Shown piece after piece: positions 8,265 to 17,671 of a stretch of 64,000 nt of DNA (positions are counted from its first letter, which is position 1; every line of letters starts with the position of its first letter). The position numbers and the translations under genes are program-made. Origin of the DNA: Opitutus sp. GAS368 (GTDB taxonomy: Bacteria > Verrucomicrobiota > Verrucomicrobiia > Opitutales > Opitutaceae). Below the pieces are notes generated by a model. That model did no database searches. It was not told the DNA's origin and saw nothing but the letters and a program-made list of their open reading frames with translations. The stretch covers positions 48,556 to 112,555 of the forward strand of contig CAMDOF010000005.1 of the NCBI GenBank assembly GCA_945903465.1, in the 5' to 3' direction.

Positions 8265-9500
8265 TCACGATTTCTCATCGTAAAACCAGCTGATCGGCAC
8301 GCGCGCCTGCGCGAGGTCGCAGCGTTTGCGGGTTTGGTTGAAGACGCGATAGTGCACGAGGGCGTTGCTGCCATCGAAGGTCACTCCGGGATACTCCGCC
8401 CACTGGGTGATGTCGGTTTCGAGGGCCTTCGGTAGGCCCCAGGTTTTCCCCCCGTCCCGGCTGATCGCGCACGCGAGCACGGAGCGAATGCCGACGATGC
8501 CGGCTGCCGGATTCCACGTGGGGTTCCAAAGCATGAGGAGGTCGGCGGAGTTCGGCAGCCGGACGACGAGCGACGGGGCGAGCGCACTGAAAACCCCCGA
8601 GGGACGCGGTGCGCTCCAGTTGCTCCCGCGATCGGCGGACTCCGAGACGAACGACTGCCCGTGCCAGTTGCGAATAAACTGAACGAGCGAACCGTCCGCG
8701 CGCTGCGCCATGCTCGCTTCCTCGAAGCGGCCGCCCTTCCCGGCGAGCGGGTCGAGCATCACCTCGGTTCGTTTCCACGTTTTTCCGAGGTCGTCGGAGT
8801 ACGCGTAGTAGGTTCCCATGCAGGTGCGGCGGTAACCGTCGCCGGGCTGGGCGACGCCAGGCGGGAGGATGGTGTGGCACTGGACCAGCACCCGGCCGTC
8901 CGCGAGCGTATAAGCCCGGTCATGACAACCGGTGTGATACTCCGAGTTGTCGGGAGTGATTCGCGTGCGTTCGGACCAGGTCACGCCCTCGTCGGCGGAG
9001 AGGCGGATCATCTTCGCGCAGTTGCCGTAGTTGGTGGCGCCGTTGCCACCGCTGCGCCACGAGTAGGCGAGCAGGAGCCGGCCATCCTTCATGCGTGTAA
9101 TGCCGGGAGAAATACAGTTTACCAGCGCGTCCTGGTCGTCGACGACCACCCGGGGCTTCGACCAGGTGCGACCGCCGTCGCCGGACGTCATGCCGCTGAT
9201 CCGCGCGTAGCCGTCGTCGCCCGTCGGATCGCGGCGCAGCGGCGACGGCGGCGGCCGTTCGGCCGCGGGCAGCAGATCTTCTCTGAGAAATTCCGACCAG
9301 AGGAGAAACAACCGGCCGTCCTTGAGCTTGATGGCGGTCTGCTCGCCGCTTTTCGGCGCCATCGACGTGGCGGTCACGACGATCGATTTTTCGATGCCGG
9401 GGATGACGCGAAGTTTGGGCGGAGCGGGGAGTTCGGCGGCGTTGGTGCCGCCAACGAAGGCAAACGCCGCGACGAATGCGCGGAAGATGGCTGGTTTCAT
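8265..9500 (-). CDS. Secreted sialidase-like Asp-box (BNR) protein
   Basis: 411 residues from ATG at 9500 with a signal peptide (MKPAIFRAFVAAFAFVGG, cleavage near TNAAE). Asp-box type repeats (SxDxGxTW) are visible as SGDGGRTWS, SADEGVTWS, SDDLGKTWK, SADRGSNWS and SRDGGKTWG, which predicts a six-bladed propeller of the sialidase superfamily. An (F/Y)RIP motif typical of true GH33 sialidases is not evident, so the activity may be another exo-glycosidase, a lyase or a binding role. It lies 14 bases downstream of the next Asp-box gene and directly before the alpha/beta-barrel gene, inside the minus-strand operon. Confidence 0.8.
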   Translation of the reverse strand: MKPAIFRAFVAAFAFVGGTNAAELPAPPKLRVIPGIEKSIVVTATSMAPKSGEQTAIKLKDGRLFLLWSEFLREDLLPAAERPPPSPLRRDPTGDDGYARISGMTSGDGGRTWSKPRVVVDDQDALVNCISPGITRMKDGRLLLAYSWRSGGNGATNYGNCAKMIRLSADEGVTWSERTRITPDNSEYHTGCHDRAYTLADGRVLVQCHTILPPGVAQPGDGYRRTCMGTYYAYSDDLGKTWKRTEVMLDPLAGKGGRFEEASMAQRADGSLVQFIRNWHGQSFVSESADRGSNWSAPRPSGVFSALAPSLVVRLPNSADLLMLWNPTWNPAAGIVGIRSVLACAISRDGGKTWGLPKALETDITQWAEYPGVTFDGSNALVHYRVFNQTRKRCDLAQARVPISWFYDEKS

Positions 9501-9514
9501 CAGAGGTGGAATAT

Positions 9515-10654
9515 TCACGGTTGGCGCGGAAGGAGGGCATCCGTCTCCGCAAGTTTGAAACGGGCGCTGACCACGGAGTGTTTGTCGGCCCCGGGCCGGT
9601 ATTTCACATACGTGGTGGCCACGATGGTGTCGTCGGCCAGTAGTTCCATCCCCGGATAACCGCAGTCGCCGCCGGCGTTGCTGTGGAGAACCTTGATCCG
9701 ATACTGACCGGGCCGGCCGCGCCGGATGTCCTCGTAGGTGCCGACCCAGGCGACGAAGTGGTTGAACGACGGACTGCCAATCGCCTTGTCGCGAAAGGCG
9801 ATGACGAGCCGGCCGTCGCGGGTGGAGACGCCCATGTGGCGATCGCCAGTCAGCCCCCATGGTGTGTCGGCGGGAACGCTCCAGGTCTGCCCGTCGTCGC
9901 GGCTGAACATCAGCAGGCTGCGTCCCTTGTGGGTGTTGTCGCGCATCAGCACGCACAACTCGCCGCCGTCGGGTGACCGAAAGGCAAACGGTTCGCACGC
10001 ATCGCGGCCCGCCACGGACGCGACGACGTGCGGCTGCGACCACGTGAGCCCGCCGTCGGCGGTCGTGGTTTGGAGCACTTCGAGCGGGCTGCGATCCTTG
10101 CCGTCAGGACCTTTATGATACAGGCCCAGGTAGCGGCCGTCTTTGAGCCGGACGACGCTGCTAAACGTCATCACGCAGGGAAAGCCCAACGCTTCGGCCT
10201 CGCGCCAGGTCTTCCCGCTATCCTCGCTCACGATGCGCGGCATGTCGGGGCGCGCGGAGAAAACCCACAGGCGCTCCTTTCCCGCCGTATCGGTCAGGCG
10301 GTAGATGCTCGGACAATTGCGGTGGTTTTTGAAATTGGCCGGCAGCCGGTCGTCGAGCCGCGTCCACGTCAGCCCGCGGTCGTCGCTGCGCGCCATCGGT
10401 CCGGCCGGGCCGCCGTGGCCGGTGGACCAGACGGCGAACAGGGTTTTGCCGTCGGGCATCAGGACCGTGGTCGGGTGGCCTTGATACACGGTCTCGGTCC
10501 CCGCCGCGATGATGACGTGGCGTTTGACCTCGCCGGAGATGTCCACCAAGGGGACGTCGGGCGCGTTTTCCGCCCGCAGGAGGCTGAGGGCGACTGACGC
10601 GGCAATCAGTCCGGGGCGCAACCGGCGTGAGAAGCAGGAGAGAGAAAAATTCAT
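9515..10654 (-). CDS. Secreted sialidase-like Asp-box (BNR) protein
   Basis: 379 residues from ATG at 10654. The signal peptide is [15 protein letters not shown] followed by RAENAPD. Asp-boxes are [27 protein letters not shown] and SRDDGQTWS. The N terminus [19 protein letters not shown] and the patterns AVWSTGHGG and [11 protein letters not shown] are characteristic of the exo-alpha-sialidase-like superfamily in environmental bacteria, although sialic acid specificity is not shown. It starts 17 bases after the stop of the TBDR gene, so the receptor and this enzyme are co-transcribed: receptor first, enzyme second. Confidence 0.8.
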   Translation of the reverse strand: MNFSLSCFSRRLRPGLIAASVALSLLRAENAPDVPLVDISGEVKRHVIIAAGTETVYQGHPTTVLMPDGKTLFAVWSTGHGGPAGPMARSDDRGLTWTRLDDRLPANFKNHRNCPSIYRLTDTAGKERLWVFSARPDMPRIVSEDSGKTWREAEALGFPCVMTFSSVVRLKDGRYLGLYHKGPDGKDRSPLEVLQTTTADGGLTWSQPHVVASVAGRDACEPFAFRSPDGGELCVLMRDNTHKGRSLLMFSRDDGQTWSVPADTPWGLTGDRHMGVSTRDGRLVIAFRDKAIGSPSFNHFVAWVGTYEDIRRGRPGQYRIKVLHSNAGGDCGYPGMELLADDTIVATTYVKYRPGADKHSVVSARFKLAETDALLPRQP

Positions 10655-10671
10655 GGGCTGGGTGGCGGAGT

Positions 10672-13056
10672 TTAAAAATTCGTGGTGATACCGAGCCGGT
10701 AGCTCCGCGGGTTCGTCATGCCGACGCCGGTGTCGAAGACGCTCGGCTGCGCGTCGCGCACATCGAGCAGGTTGGAGAGGCGCAGCCGGAGGTCGGTGTT
10801 GCGCCAGCGGTAGCCGAGGGCGAGGCTGTGCTGGTCGCCTCCGGGGATGAGCCAGGTGGTGCGGCCGTTGCCGAGGAGGAATTCGCCCCAGCGGTTGTAG
10901 ATGTAGGACGCGGTGGCGCCCTTCAGAAAACCGTGCCGCCACCGGTAGGTGCCGAGGACGGAACCCGTGCCGTCGGGGATCGCCTCGGGCTGAATCCCGC
11001 TGTCGAGCCGTGCCTTCTGTTGGGAGTAACTCAGCGCCGCCTCGAGCCCGCCGAGGATCTTGAAATTGAGATCGGCCTCGAAGCCCTTGGTGGTGCGGTT
11101 GCCGATGGGGGCGCTGTAGGCGCGGTCGCGCACGCCGGTGATGCTGCCGTCGGTGTCGGTCTGGGAGCGGAGCACGTTGGTCTCGGCGTTGTCGAAAACC
11201 GACGCCGTCGCCACGACGCGGCTGCGCAGGAGATCGAGCTTCACGCCGTATTCCTTGGTTTTCGCGGTGCGATCGGGGAAGCGTTTGCCGAATGAAGCCA
11301 GCCGGGTGTCGATCGTGAAGACAGGAATGAAGGTCTGGTTGAAGTTAGCGTACGCGACCGCCTCACCCTTGTCGCCGCGGTAGAGCTTCACGAGCCCGGC
11401 CACGCCCGGAGTGGTGCGGTCGCCCTTGCGCAGCGCCGCGGCGCCGTACGCGCCGGCGGCGTTGGTGGTCCAGATGGTGGAGGCCTGGTGACTGCGCCGC
11501 AGGCCGCCCATGACGACGACCCGGCGCTCGAAAAACATCAGGCGCTCGAGGGCGCCGAAGCCGTAGACCTCGCTCTGGGTGAAAGTCGTGCCCGAGATCG
11601 AGCGCGTGTTGTTGCGCGCCAGCAGGACATCGCGGTCGAGGCCAAAGACGACATCGGAAACCGGATACAACCACACCCGGGGCGTGTTGTTGACGACCTG
11701 GTAGCCCATCGACTGCAACACCGCGACCGTCGTGATGTCGTAGGTCGAATTGATACTGGAGACCGTTCCGCTGGTGTAGGTCCCGGTGAACAACGTCTGA
11801 GTCTCCACCGCCCCGGCCTTGAACGTGGCGTTGAGATCCAGGCTGTAGCTGTGGTCCTTTTTCTGCGACGGACGGTAGTCGTAGCGCAGGCCGGTGCGAA
11901 ACACCCCGCCGATCCGCCCGTCGTCGACCAGCGCGATATTGACGAACCGGTTGTCGATGCCGCTGCCGACGAGGTTGCGGTTGCGGTCGGTGAAGAAGTC
12001 GTTGCCGATCCCGCGCACCCGGCTGCCGTCGCTATATTGGTCGCGATAGCGTCCGAGCATCCGGGCGTCGAGCGTCAGGCCGCCGAACTTGAAGCTCCGG
12101 CTGGCGCCGAGTTCGTAGGTGTTGGTGTTCACCTGGGTGTAGGCGTGCAGCAGGTTCTGACCGGCGCCGCCGTCGATGAAGTTGCGGTCGAAGAGCGGCA
12201 CGCCGGTCGGGCCCGGCACCGTGGCCGAGACCGGCGTGCTGGTCGCGAAAGCGCGGGTCATGTATTTGGCGCGGCTGGACGAATCGCGCACGATACCGGT
12301 CCAGCACCAGACCTCGAGGCCACCCCAATCGCGAAAATTCACACTCGAGTTGATCCCCCGGTAGCCGAGCTTTGGGTCGCCGCCCCAGTTGACCGGGCCG
12401 TTGTGGTTCGAGACTGCGCCGGCGACCCGGATCCCGAAACGGTGTTTACGGTCAAGGAACTGCGAGGTGTCGATCTCTCCGCGCCAGAACTCGAACGAGC
12501 CGAGCATCGCCGAAAGTTTCGCGAACGATTTCGCCCGGGGACGCTTGCTCACGATATTGACGACCCCGCCGGGATTGGTCTGCGCGCCGTAGAGAATGCC
12601 GTTGGGGCCCTTCATCACCTCGATGCTCTCGACGAGCGAGTAGTCGAATCCGCCGGCGCCGGTGAAGAGCGAATCATCGACCCCATCGCGCTGGGCGGAG
12701 GAACTCGTGTAGCCGCGCAGCGAGTAGGTGTTGTTCTCCTGGTTGCCGGTGCCGGCGTTGCCGAGGTAGAGGCCGCTGACGAGGTTGAAGGTTTCCTCGG
12801 CCGAGATCGCGAGCGTATCCGCGATCATCTGCTGGTTGATGGTCACAGCGGAGATCGGCAGCTCGGTGTTGCGGGTGGCGGTGCGGGAAACAGTGACGGA
12901 CGAAGTCGTGGCGTAGCCGCTGCCCGCGACCTCGGTTACCTCGAAGGGCGAGAGCCGGACCGGATTCGGATCTGTGGGTGCAGCGGGCGGTGCGGCGGTT
13001 TGGCCCAACACGGCGGTGGCGGCGAGCAGGAAGGCAACGGTGAGGGGTGTTTTTAT
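10672..13056 (-). CDS. TonB-dependent receptor with no conventional start before its signal peptide
   Basis: The receptor covers about 794 residues. After the leader come the conserved VRLSPFEV motif, a plug domain with [18 protein letters not shown] and [16 protein letters not shown], a 22-strand-type barrel and a terminal Phe. In-frame translation upstream of the first GTG (13011) encodes an evident signal peptide, [18 protein letters not shown], but the codon in the initiator position is ATA at 13056-13054, and no ATG, GTG or TTG occurs between it and the upstream in-frame stop. The paralogue at 15235 starts MKTKTLIVSALL at the equivalent place, so ATA probably replaces ATG. Either initiation is non-canonical or secretion is lost in this strain. 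It is the promoter-proximal gene of the minus operon. Confidence 0.85.
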   Translation of the reverse strand: MKTPLTVAFLLAATAVLGQTAAPPAAPTDPNPVRLSPFEVTEVAGSGYATTSSVTVSRTATRNTELPISAVTINQQMIADTLAISAEETFNLVSGLYLGNAGTGNQENNTYSLRGYTSSSAQRDGVDDSLFTGAGGFDYSLVESIEVMKGPNGILYGAQTNPGGVVNIVSKRPRAKSFAKLSAMLGSFEFWRGEIDTSQFLDRKHRFGIRVAGAVSNHNGPVNWGGDPKLGYRGINSSVNFRDWGGLEVWCWTGIVRDSSSRAKYMTRAFATSTPVSATVPGPTGVPLFDRNFIDGGAGQNLLHAYTQVNTNTYELGASRSFKFGGLTLDARMLGRYRDQYSDGSRVRGIGNDFFTDRNRNLVGSGIDNRFVNIALVDDGRIGGVFRTGLRYDYRPSQKKDHSYSLDLNATFKAGAVETQTLFTGTYTSGTVSSINSTYDITTVAVLQSMGYQVVNNTPRVWLYPVSDVVFGLDRDVLLARNNTRSISGTTFTQSEVYGFGALERLMFFERRVVVMGGLRRSHQASTIWTTNAAGAYGAAALRKGDRTTPGVAGLVKLYRGDKGEAVAYANFNQTFIPVFTIDTRLASFGKRFPDRTAKTKEYGVKLDLLRSRVVATASVFDNAETNVLRSQTDTDGSITGVRDRAYSAPIGNRTTKGFEADLNFKILGGLEAALSYSQQKARLDSGIQPEAIPDGTGSVLGTYRWRHGFLKGATASYIYNRWGEFLLGNGRTTWLIPGGDQHSLALGYRWRNTDLRLRLSNLLDVRDAQPSVFDTGVGMTNPRSYRLGITTNF

Positions 13057-13255
13057 GGGGAAGAACTGTTTGTGGGATTGAGAGCCGGACGGTCAAGCAC
13101 GGGCGCTTCAGGTGCAGAAGTGAGGGGCGTTGTTGCCGCCGCCGAGTCGATTCTGCTGGTCTTCAATCAGGACCAGCACGCAGGGCTTTGGTCAGCTGGC
13201 TTTTTGCGGATAGTGATTGCCGTCGTCGATTCAACCCCTCCGTCAAACCCAACGC
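13057..13255. promoter_or_regulatory. Divergent promoter region between the two wings of the cluster
   Basis: These 199 bases separate the minus-strand TBDR operon from the plus-strand FAD/TBDR/sulfatase operon, so both promoters must lie here. No convincing -35/-10 pair or operator palindrome could be picked by eye. The layout predicts shared control, possibly by the AraC regulator at the window edge (inference). Confidence 0.4.
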
Positions 13256-15238
13256 ATGAATACGTCAGGCGAAACAAAGGACGGTGCGTCTTCTGAGAGC
13301 CCCGCGGAATTTGCCCTGGTGGTTTATGGTGCGACCGCGCCCGGCATTGTCGCGGCCGTGCGGGCGGCGCGCGCCGGCCTGGCGGTGGCGCTGGTCTCGC
13401 CGCACGCGGATCTGGGCGGGAGTTTTCCGTCACTCGGGGCGGTCGAGACGCATTATCGCGGCGTGCGCGCGCCGTTGCTGCAGGAATTTGTTGAGCGCGT
13501 GATCGCCCACTACCGCGCGCATCCGGGCGAAGCAGGCGAGGCGCTGCGGGCGTGCACGGGCGGGATGATGATCACCTTCGAGCCGCACGTGGCGGAGCGG
13601 ATCCTGGCCGACTGGATCGCCGCGGAGCCTCGGATTCAACTCTGGCTCGGCTGGGATCTAATCGAGGTCGAACGTCAGGACGCGCAGGTGACCGCGCTGC
13701 GCTTGCGCGATTCCCGCGGCGGGCGTGAGAGACGGATTGCGGCGGGGGCGTTGGTCGAGGCCACGGATGAAGGGGACCTGATGGCGCGCGCGGGCGCCGC
13801 ATTTCGAGTCGGGCGGGAGGCGCGCGCGGAATTCGGCGAACCGAGGGCGGGGCGTGTATTTACACGTTGGATACCAGGGCGTTTTCCGACGGCCGCCGTC
13901 GCGGGCCGGCTTGCGCTCACCACAGCGGGAGCGACGACGTCCGAGCCGCTGCCGGGCAGCACCGGGGAGGGCGACGACAACATCCAGAGTTACAGCTATC
14001 GCCTCGGCCTCACGGACGATCCCTCGAACCGGCGTTTGCTGACGTCGCCTCCGCCCGGCTACGACCGGGAGCGGTTCGCGCCGATCCTGCTCGCGCCCGG
14101 AGAAAAGGAGCGGCTCGCGCTGCCGTTTCACCATCGGTTCTTGATCTATTCGCTGCGCGAGATGGTGGCGCGCGACCACATTTTCCACGGGCACGCGCTG
14201 CCGAATCGCAAGCGCAGTTGGAACGCGACCAACCTCACGGGCGTCGGCAAAGGCTACGCCTCCGCCGACGGGGCCGGGCGCCGGGCGATCGAGCGGACGC
14301 ACCGCGACCATGCGCTCGGGTTGATGTGGTTCCTGCAGAACGACCCGGCGATGCCGCCCGATCTGCGGGAGCAGGCGGGGTTGTGGGGATTGGCGCGCGA
14401 CGAGTTTGTGGCGACGGACAATTTTCCCCCGCATCTCTATGTGCGGGAGGCGCGCCGCCTCGTCGGCCGGGCGATCTTCACCGAGCACGACGCGCTCGTC
14501 GTCGCAGCGCCCGCTCCCCCGGGCGCTGCGCAGGCCACCCCGGGCGTTTGTCATCCATCAGATGACAATCGGCGCGCGCCGCTGCATGAGGACGCGGTGG
14601 GGATCACGGAATTTTCCCTCGACTCGCTGGCGTGCACGACGGAACGGCTGCCGGGCGCCGGGGCACTGTGCGACGGGCAGCTTTTTCAGATGGAGGTTTC
14701 GCGACCGGGGCAGGTGCCGTGGGGCGTGTTGCTGCCGCGGGAGATCAACAACCTCGCGGTGGTGACAACCCTGTCGGCCACGCATGTCGGCTGGGGCACG
14801 ATCCGGCAGACGCCGACTCAGATGCACCTCGCCGAGTCGGCGGCGTGGGCGGTCGTGCTGGCACGGCGCGCGGGCGTGTCGTTGGCGGACGTTGAAATCG
14901 ACGGGCTCCAGCGGCATCTGGTGGCCCACGGAGTCATGATTTCATTTTTCAACGATGGCGACATGGCGGGCCCAGTTGCCTGGACGAAGGCGGCGCAGTT
15001 CCTCGGTGCTCGTGGATTTTTTTCCGGATACGATGTGCACCCTGAACGGCCGCTCGATTCCGCGCTGGCCCGCGCGTGGCACCTTCTGGCGCCAGGCGTT
15101 GCCGAGTCGCGCCTCCGCGGGCTCACCCGAGCGGAGGCGGCGGAGCTGATTTTCCACGCACTCTCCACTTCCGCGTCCGCCTCCGCCCCCGTGGCGGCTC
15201 AGTCCGCGGAGCACGCTCTTTTACCGTCATCATCATGA
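13256..15238 (+). CDS. FAD-dependent oxidoreductase (FAD_oxidored type), no signal peptide
   Basis: 660 residues from ATG at 13256. The N-terminal dinucleotide-binding strand appears as ALVVYGATAPGIVAAVRAAR, with the usual GxGxxG relaxed to GATAPG, followed by GLAVALVSPHADLGGSFPS. Further family marks are RVFTRWIPGRFP, NRKRSWNATNLTGVGKGY, FLQNDPAMP and a C-terminal FAD block VPWGVLLPREINNLAVV and TLSATHVGWGTIR. No export signal is visible, in contrast to the Tat-exported FAD enzymes at 24242 and 26226. Its TGA overlaps the ATG of the following TBDR (ATGA at 15235-15238), so the two are translationally coupled. The substrate is unknown; a sugar or sugar-derived alcohol is inferred from context. 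Confidence 0.85.
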   Translation: MNTSGETKDGASSESPAEFALVVYGATAPGIVAAVRAARAGLAVALVSPHADLGGSFPSLGAVETHYRGVRAPLLQEFVERVIAHYRAHPGEAGEALRACTGGMMITFEPHVAERILADWIAAEPRIQLWLGWDLIEVERQDAQVTALRLRDSRGGRERRIAAGALVEATDEGDLMARAGAAFRVGREARAEFGEPRAGRVFTRWIPGRFPTAAVAGRLALTTAGATTSEPLPGSTGEGDDNIQSYSYRLGLTDDPSNRRLLTSPPPGYDRERFAPILLAPGEKERLALPFHHRFLIYSLREMVARDHIFHGHALPNRKRSWNATNLTGVGKGYASADGAGRRAIERTHRDHALGLMWFLQNDPAMPPDLREQAGLWGLARDEFVATDNFPPHLYVREARRLVGRAIFTEHDALVVAAPAPPGAAQATPGVCHPSDDNRRAPLHEDAVGITEFSLDSLACTTERLPGAGALCDGQLFQMEVSRPGQVPWGVLLPREINNLAVVTTLSATHVGWGTIRQTPTQMHLAESAAWAVVLARRAGVSLADVEIDGLQRHLVAHGVMISFFNDGDMAGPVAWTKAAQFLGARGFFSGYDVHPERPLDSALARAWHLLAPGVAESRLRGLTRAEAAELIFHALSTSASASAPVAAQSAEHALLPSSS

Positions 15239-17604
15239 AAACCAAAACCCTGATCGTATCCGCGCTTCTGATATCATTGTCGTCGCTTTTCGCCCAGACG
15301 GCGCCGGCCTCGTCCGCCAGCGCCGCTCCCCGCCGGGCCAATGCCGGCGAGGTCGTCGAACTCAGCGCTTTCGAGGTCTCCTCGACCGCCAATCGCGGCT
15401 ACGTAACGACGTCGTCGCTCACGGCATCGCGCATCGCGGTGCCGATCACAGAGCTGCCGTCGACGGTCATCACCATCAACGAAAAGTTGATTCAGGACAC
15501 CCTGGCGGTGGACATGCGCGATACGTTCAACCTCGTCAGCGGGGTCAACCAGGGAAACCAGGGGACGGGATCGCAGGAGCAAAACGCAGTTTCGCTGCGC
15601 GGGTACACCGTGTCGTCGTCGCAGCGCGACGGCGTCGCGGACCGGATGATTACGGCGTCAGGTGGCTTCGACTACTCTTACATCGAGAGCATCGAGATCG
15701 TGAAGGGCCCGTCGGGTGTACTCTACGGCAGCCACACCCCGGGCGGCGTGATCAACTTCGTCAGCAAGCGTCCGCTGTCGAAGCCCCGCACCCGGTTGTC
15801 CGCGATGATCGGATCCTACAACACGTATCGCTTCGACGGCGACCACTCGGGCTTCATCGACGAGGGGAAACAGTGGGGTTACCGCATCGCCGGCGCGCGG
15901 GCCGACACCGACGGCCCGCTCGATTTTGCCAGTGAGCCCTCGGGCGGTTTTCGTTCCATCAATCCGAGCGTGTCGTTCCGATCGAAGGACGGACTTTATG
16001 TGTGGGCCTGGACGGCATTCGTGCGCGATCGGATGAAGCGCCTGATGCTTTCGGCGCACGCCTACCAGACCGGGCCGACGACCGGACAGGTGCTGTTGCG
16101 CGAGGCGGAACTGGCCCACGGCAACAATATCTTCCGCAACTTCACCGAGGTGAGCACGGACAACTACGAGTTGGGGGCGAGCAAGACGCTGACCTTCGGC
16201 CCCGTGGCGGCGGACGTGCGACTCCTCGGCCGGCGCTACAAGCTCGACAGTTCGGGCGACCGGACGCGCGCGGTTGGGACCGCGGTGGATCTCTTTCTCG
16301 ACGCCGCCGGCAACGTGCTCGGCACCGATGCGCGCACCACGAGCTACGCCGTGGTAGCGGCCAGTCTCGCGACGATCGCCCGCCAGCAGATCCGGTTCGA
16401 CAACGTGCTGAACCAGCAGGACGGCGACGTCTCCACCGCCGACGTCGGCTTCAAGTTCGACCTTGGCCCGACCCGCCACCGCCTGCTCACCTACTACTCC
16501 TACGACAAGTCCGACAGCAGCAGCGCCAACAACGCCTACACGATCAACACGACCCCGAAGCTCGTGGCGCTGGGCGCGCAGCTCGTCGGCCCGCAGACGC
16601 GGCTGCAAATCTGGCCGACCCCCGCGCCCGCGATGCTCTCGTTGTCGCGCGAGACGATCGTGACCCAGGCCGACACGCGGGCGCTCAACACCAACGTTTC
16701 CGACAACACCCTCACCGGCTACGGCGCGATCGAGCGGATATCGTTTTTAAAGAACCGCGCCTTCCTGGTGGCCGGCGTGCGCAAGGACAAGCTCGAGACG
16801 CTGAGCACGACCTTCGTCAACAGCGTCGCGCAGCCGCGCGTGACGCAGAACGACTCCAGCACCACCAAGAGCTACGGCGCGCTGTTCAAGGTCTACGAGG
16901 GGGCCCAGGGAGTCGCGTCGCTCTATTACAACGACAACAAGACATTCGTGCCCGTGTTCACGCGGGACACGCGGCTCGGGCCGACGCTCGGCCAGCGTTT
17001 CCCAAATCGCAACGCCGGGACTAAGGAATACGGTGCGAAGTTCGATCTGTTGGAGAGCCGCGTCGTGACGACGCTGTCGGTGTTCGACACGACGGAGAGC
17101 AACGTGCTCGTGCAGTTCAACGACCAGAACGGCGCCATCACCGGAATCCCGGTCAACACCTACCAGGCTCCGGTGGGTTCGCGGCGCACGAAGGGCTGGG
17201 ATGTCGACGTGAACTACGCGCCGATGCCGGGCTGGGAGTTCATGGCGTCCTACGCCAAGATCGACTCGAAGCTCGACTCCGGCATCCCGGCCCAGGAACA
17301 GCCGAAGAGCACGTTTTCGGCGGTGGCCCGTTACGAATTGATCAAGGGTCCCGCAAAAGGCGCCTCGGCGATGTGGACCTACACCTATTGGGGCTCCAGT
17401 ATCATGGGTAGCCGTACAAACTGGTGGCTGCCGAGTGGTAACACCCACACCGTCATCCTCGGCTACCGTTGGAAGAAGTGGGACGTACGGCTCCGGATCG
17501 AGAATGTGCTCGATCAACTTTACCCGTTGCCGAGCACGTTTGAAACCGCCGTGGGCGTCACCCGCCCGCGGAATTACCGGCTGGGTCTGACCTACACCTT
17601 CTGA
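15235..17604 (+). CDS. TonB-dependent outer-membrane receptor
   Basis: 789 residues from ATG at 15235, overlapping the upstream stop. The signal peptide is about 1-22 (MKTKTLIVSALLISLSSLFA). VELSAFEVSSTANRGYVTTS precedes a plug domain (about 65-190) containing SLRGYTVSSSQRDGVAD and IESIEIVKGPSGVLYG. A long barrel follows, ending in the aromatic C terminus GLTYTF. It is a paralogue of the receptor at 10672-13056 on the other side of the divergent promoter, and of the pair at 36339 and 38995. It probably transports an oligosaccharide or glycoside using TonB energy. No SusD-type lipoprotein gene accompanies it. Confidence 0.93.
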   Translation: MKTKTLIVSALLISLSSLFAQTAPASSASAAPRRANAGEVVELSAFEVSSTANRGYVTTSSLTASRIAVPITELPSTVITINEKLIQDTLAVDMRDTFNLVSGVNQGNQGTGSQEQNAVSLRGYTVSSSQRDGVADRMITASGGFDYSYIESIEIVKGPSGVLYGSHTPGGVINFVSKRPLSKPRTRLSAMIGSYNTYRFDGDHSGFIDEGKQWGYRIAGARADTDGPLDFASEPSGGFRSINPSVSFRSKDGLYVWAWTAFVRDRMKRLMLSAHAYQTGPTTGQVLLREAELAHGNNIFRNFTEVSTDNYELGASKTLTFGPVAADVRLLGRRYKLDSSGDRTRAVGTAVDLFLDAAGNVLGTDARTTSYAVVAASLATIARQQIRFDNVLNQQDGDVSTADVGFKFDLGPTRHRLLTYYSYDKSDSSSANNAYTINTTPKLVALGAQLVGPQTRLQIWPTPAPAMLSLSRETIVTQADTRALNTNVSDNTLTGYGAIERISFLKNRAFLVAGVRKDKLETLSTTFVNSVAQPRVTQNDSSTTKSYGALFKVYEGAQGVASLYYNDNKTFVPVFTRDTRLGPTLGQRFPNRNAGTKEYGAKFDLLESRVVTTLSVFDTTESNVLVQFNDQNGAITGIPVNTYQAPVGSRRTKGWDVDVNYAPMPGWEFMASYAKIDSKLDSGIPAQEQPKSTFSAVARYELIKGPAKGASAMWTYTYWGSSIMGSRTNWWLPSGNTHTVILGYRWKKWDVRLRIENVLDQLYPLPSTFETAVGVTRPRNYRLGLTYTF

Positions 17605-17671
17605 TTGCGTCGGGGCGAAGGCGCCTGCCGGGTGAAGAAAACACCGCGCGTCCTCCCCAGCCGCCGGCACC

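Noticed and set aside
11488..13296. A 602-codon plus frame
   Set aside because: It is antisense to the TBDR at 10672 and has the composition of a shadow frame.
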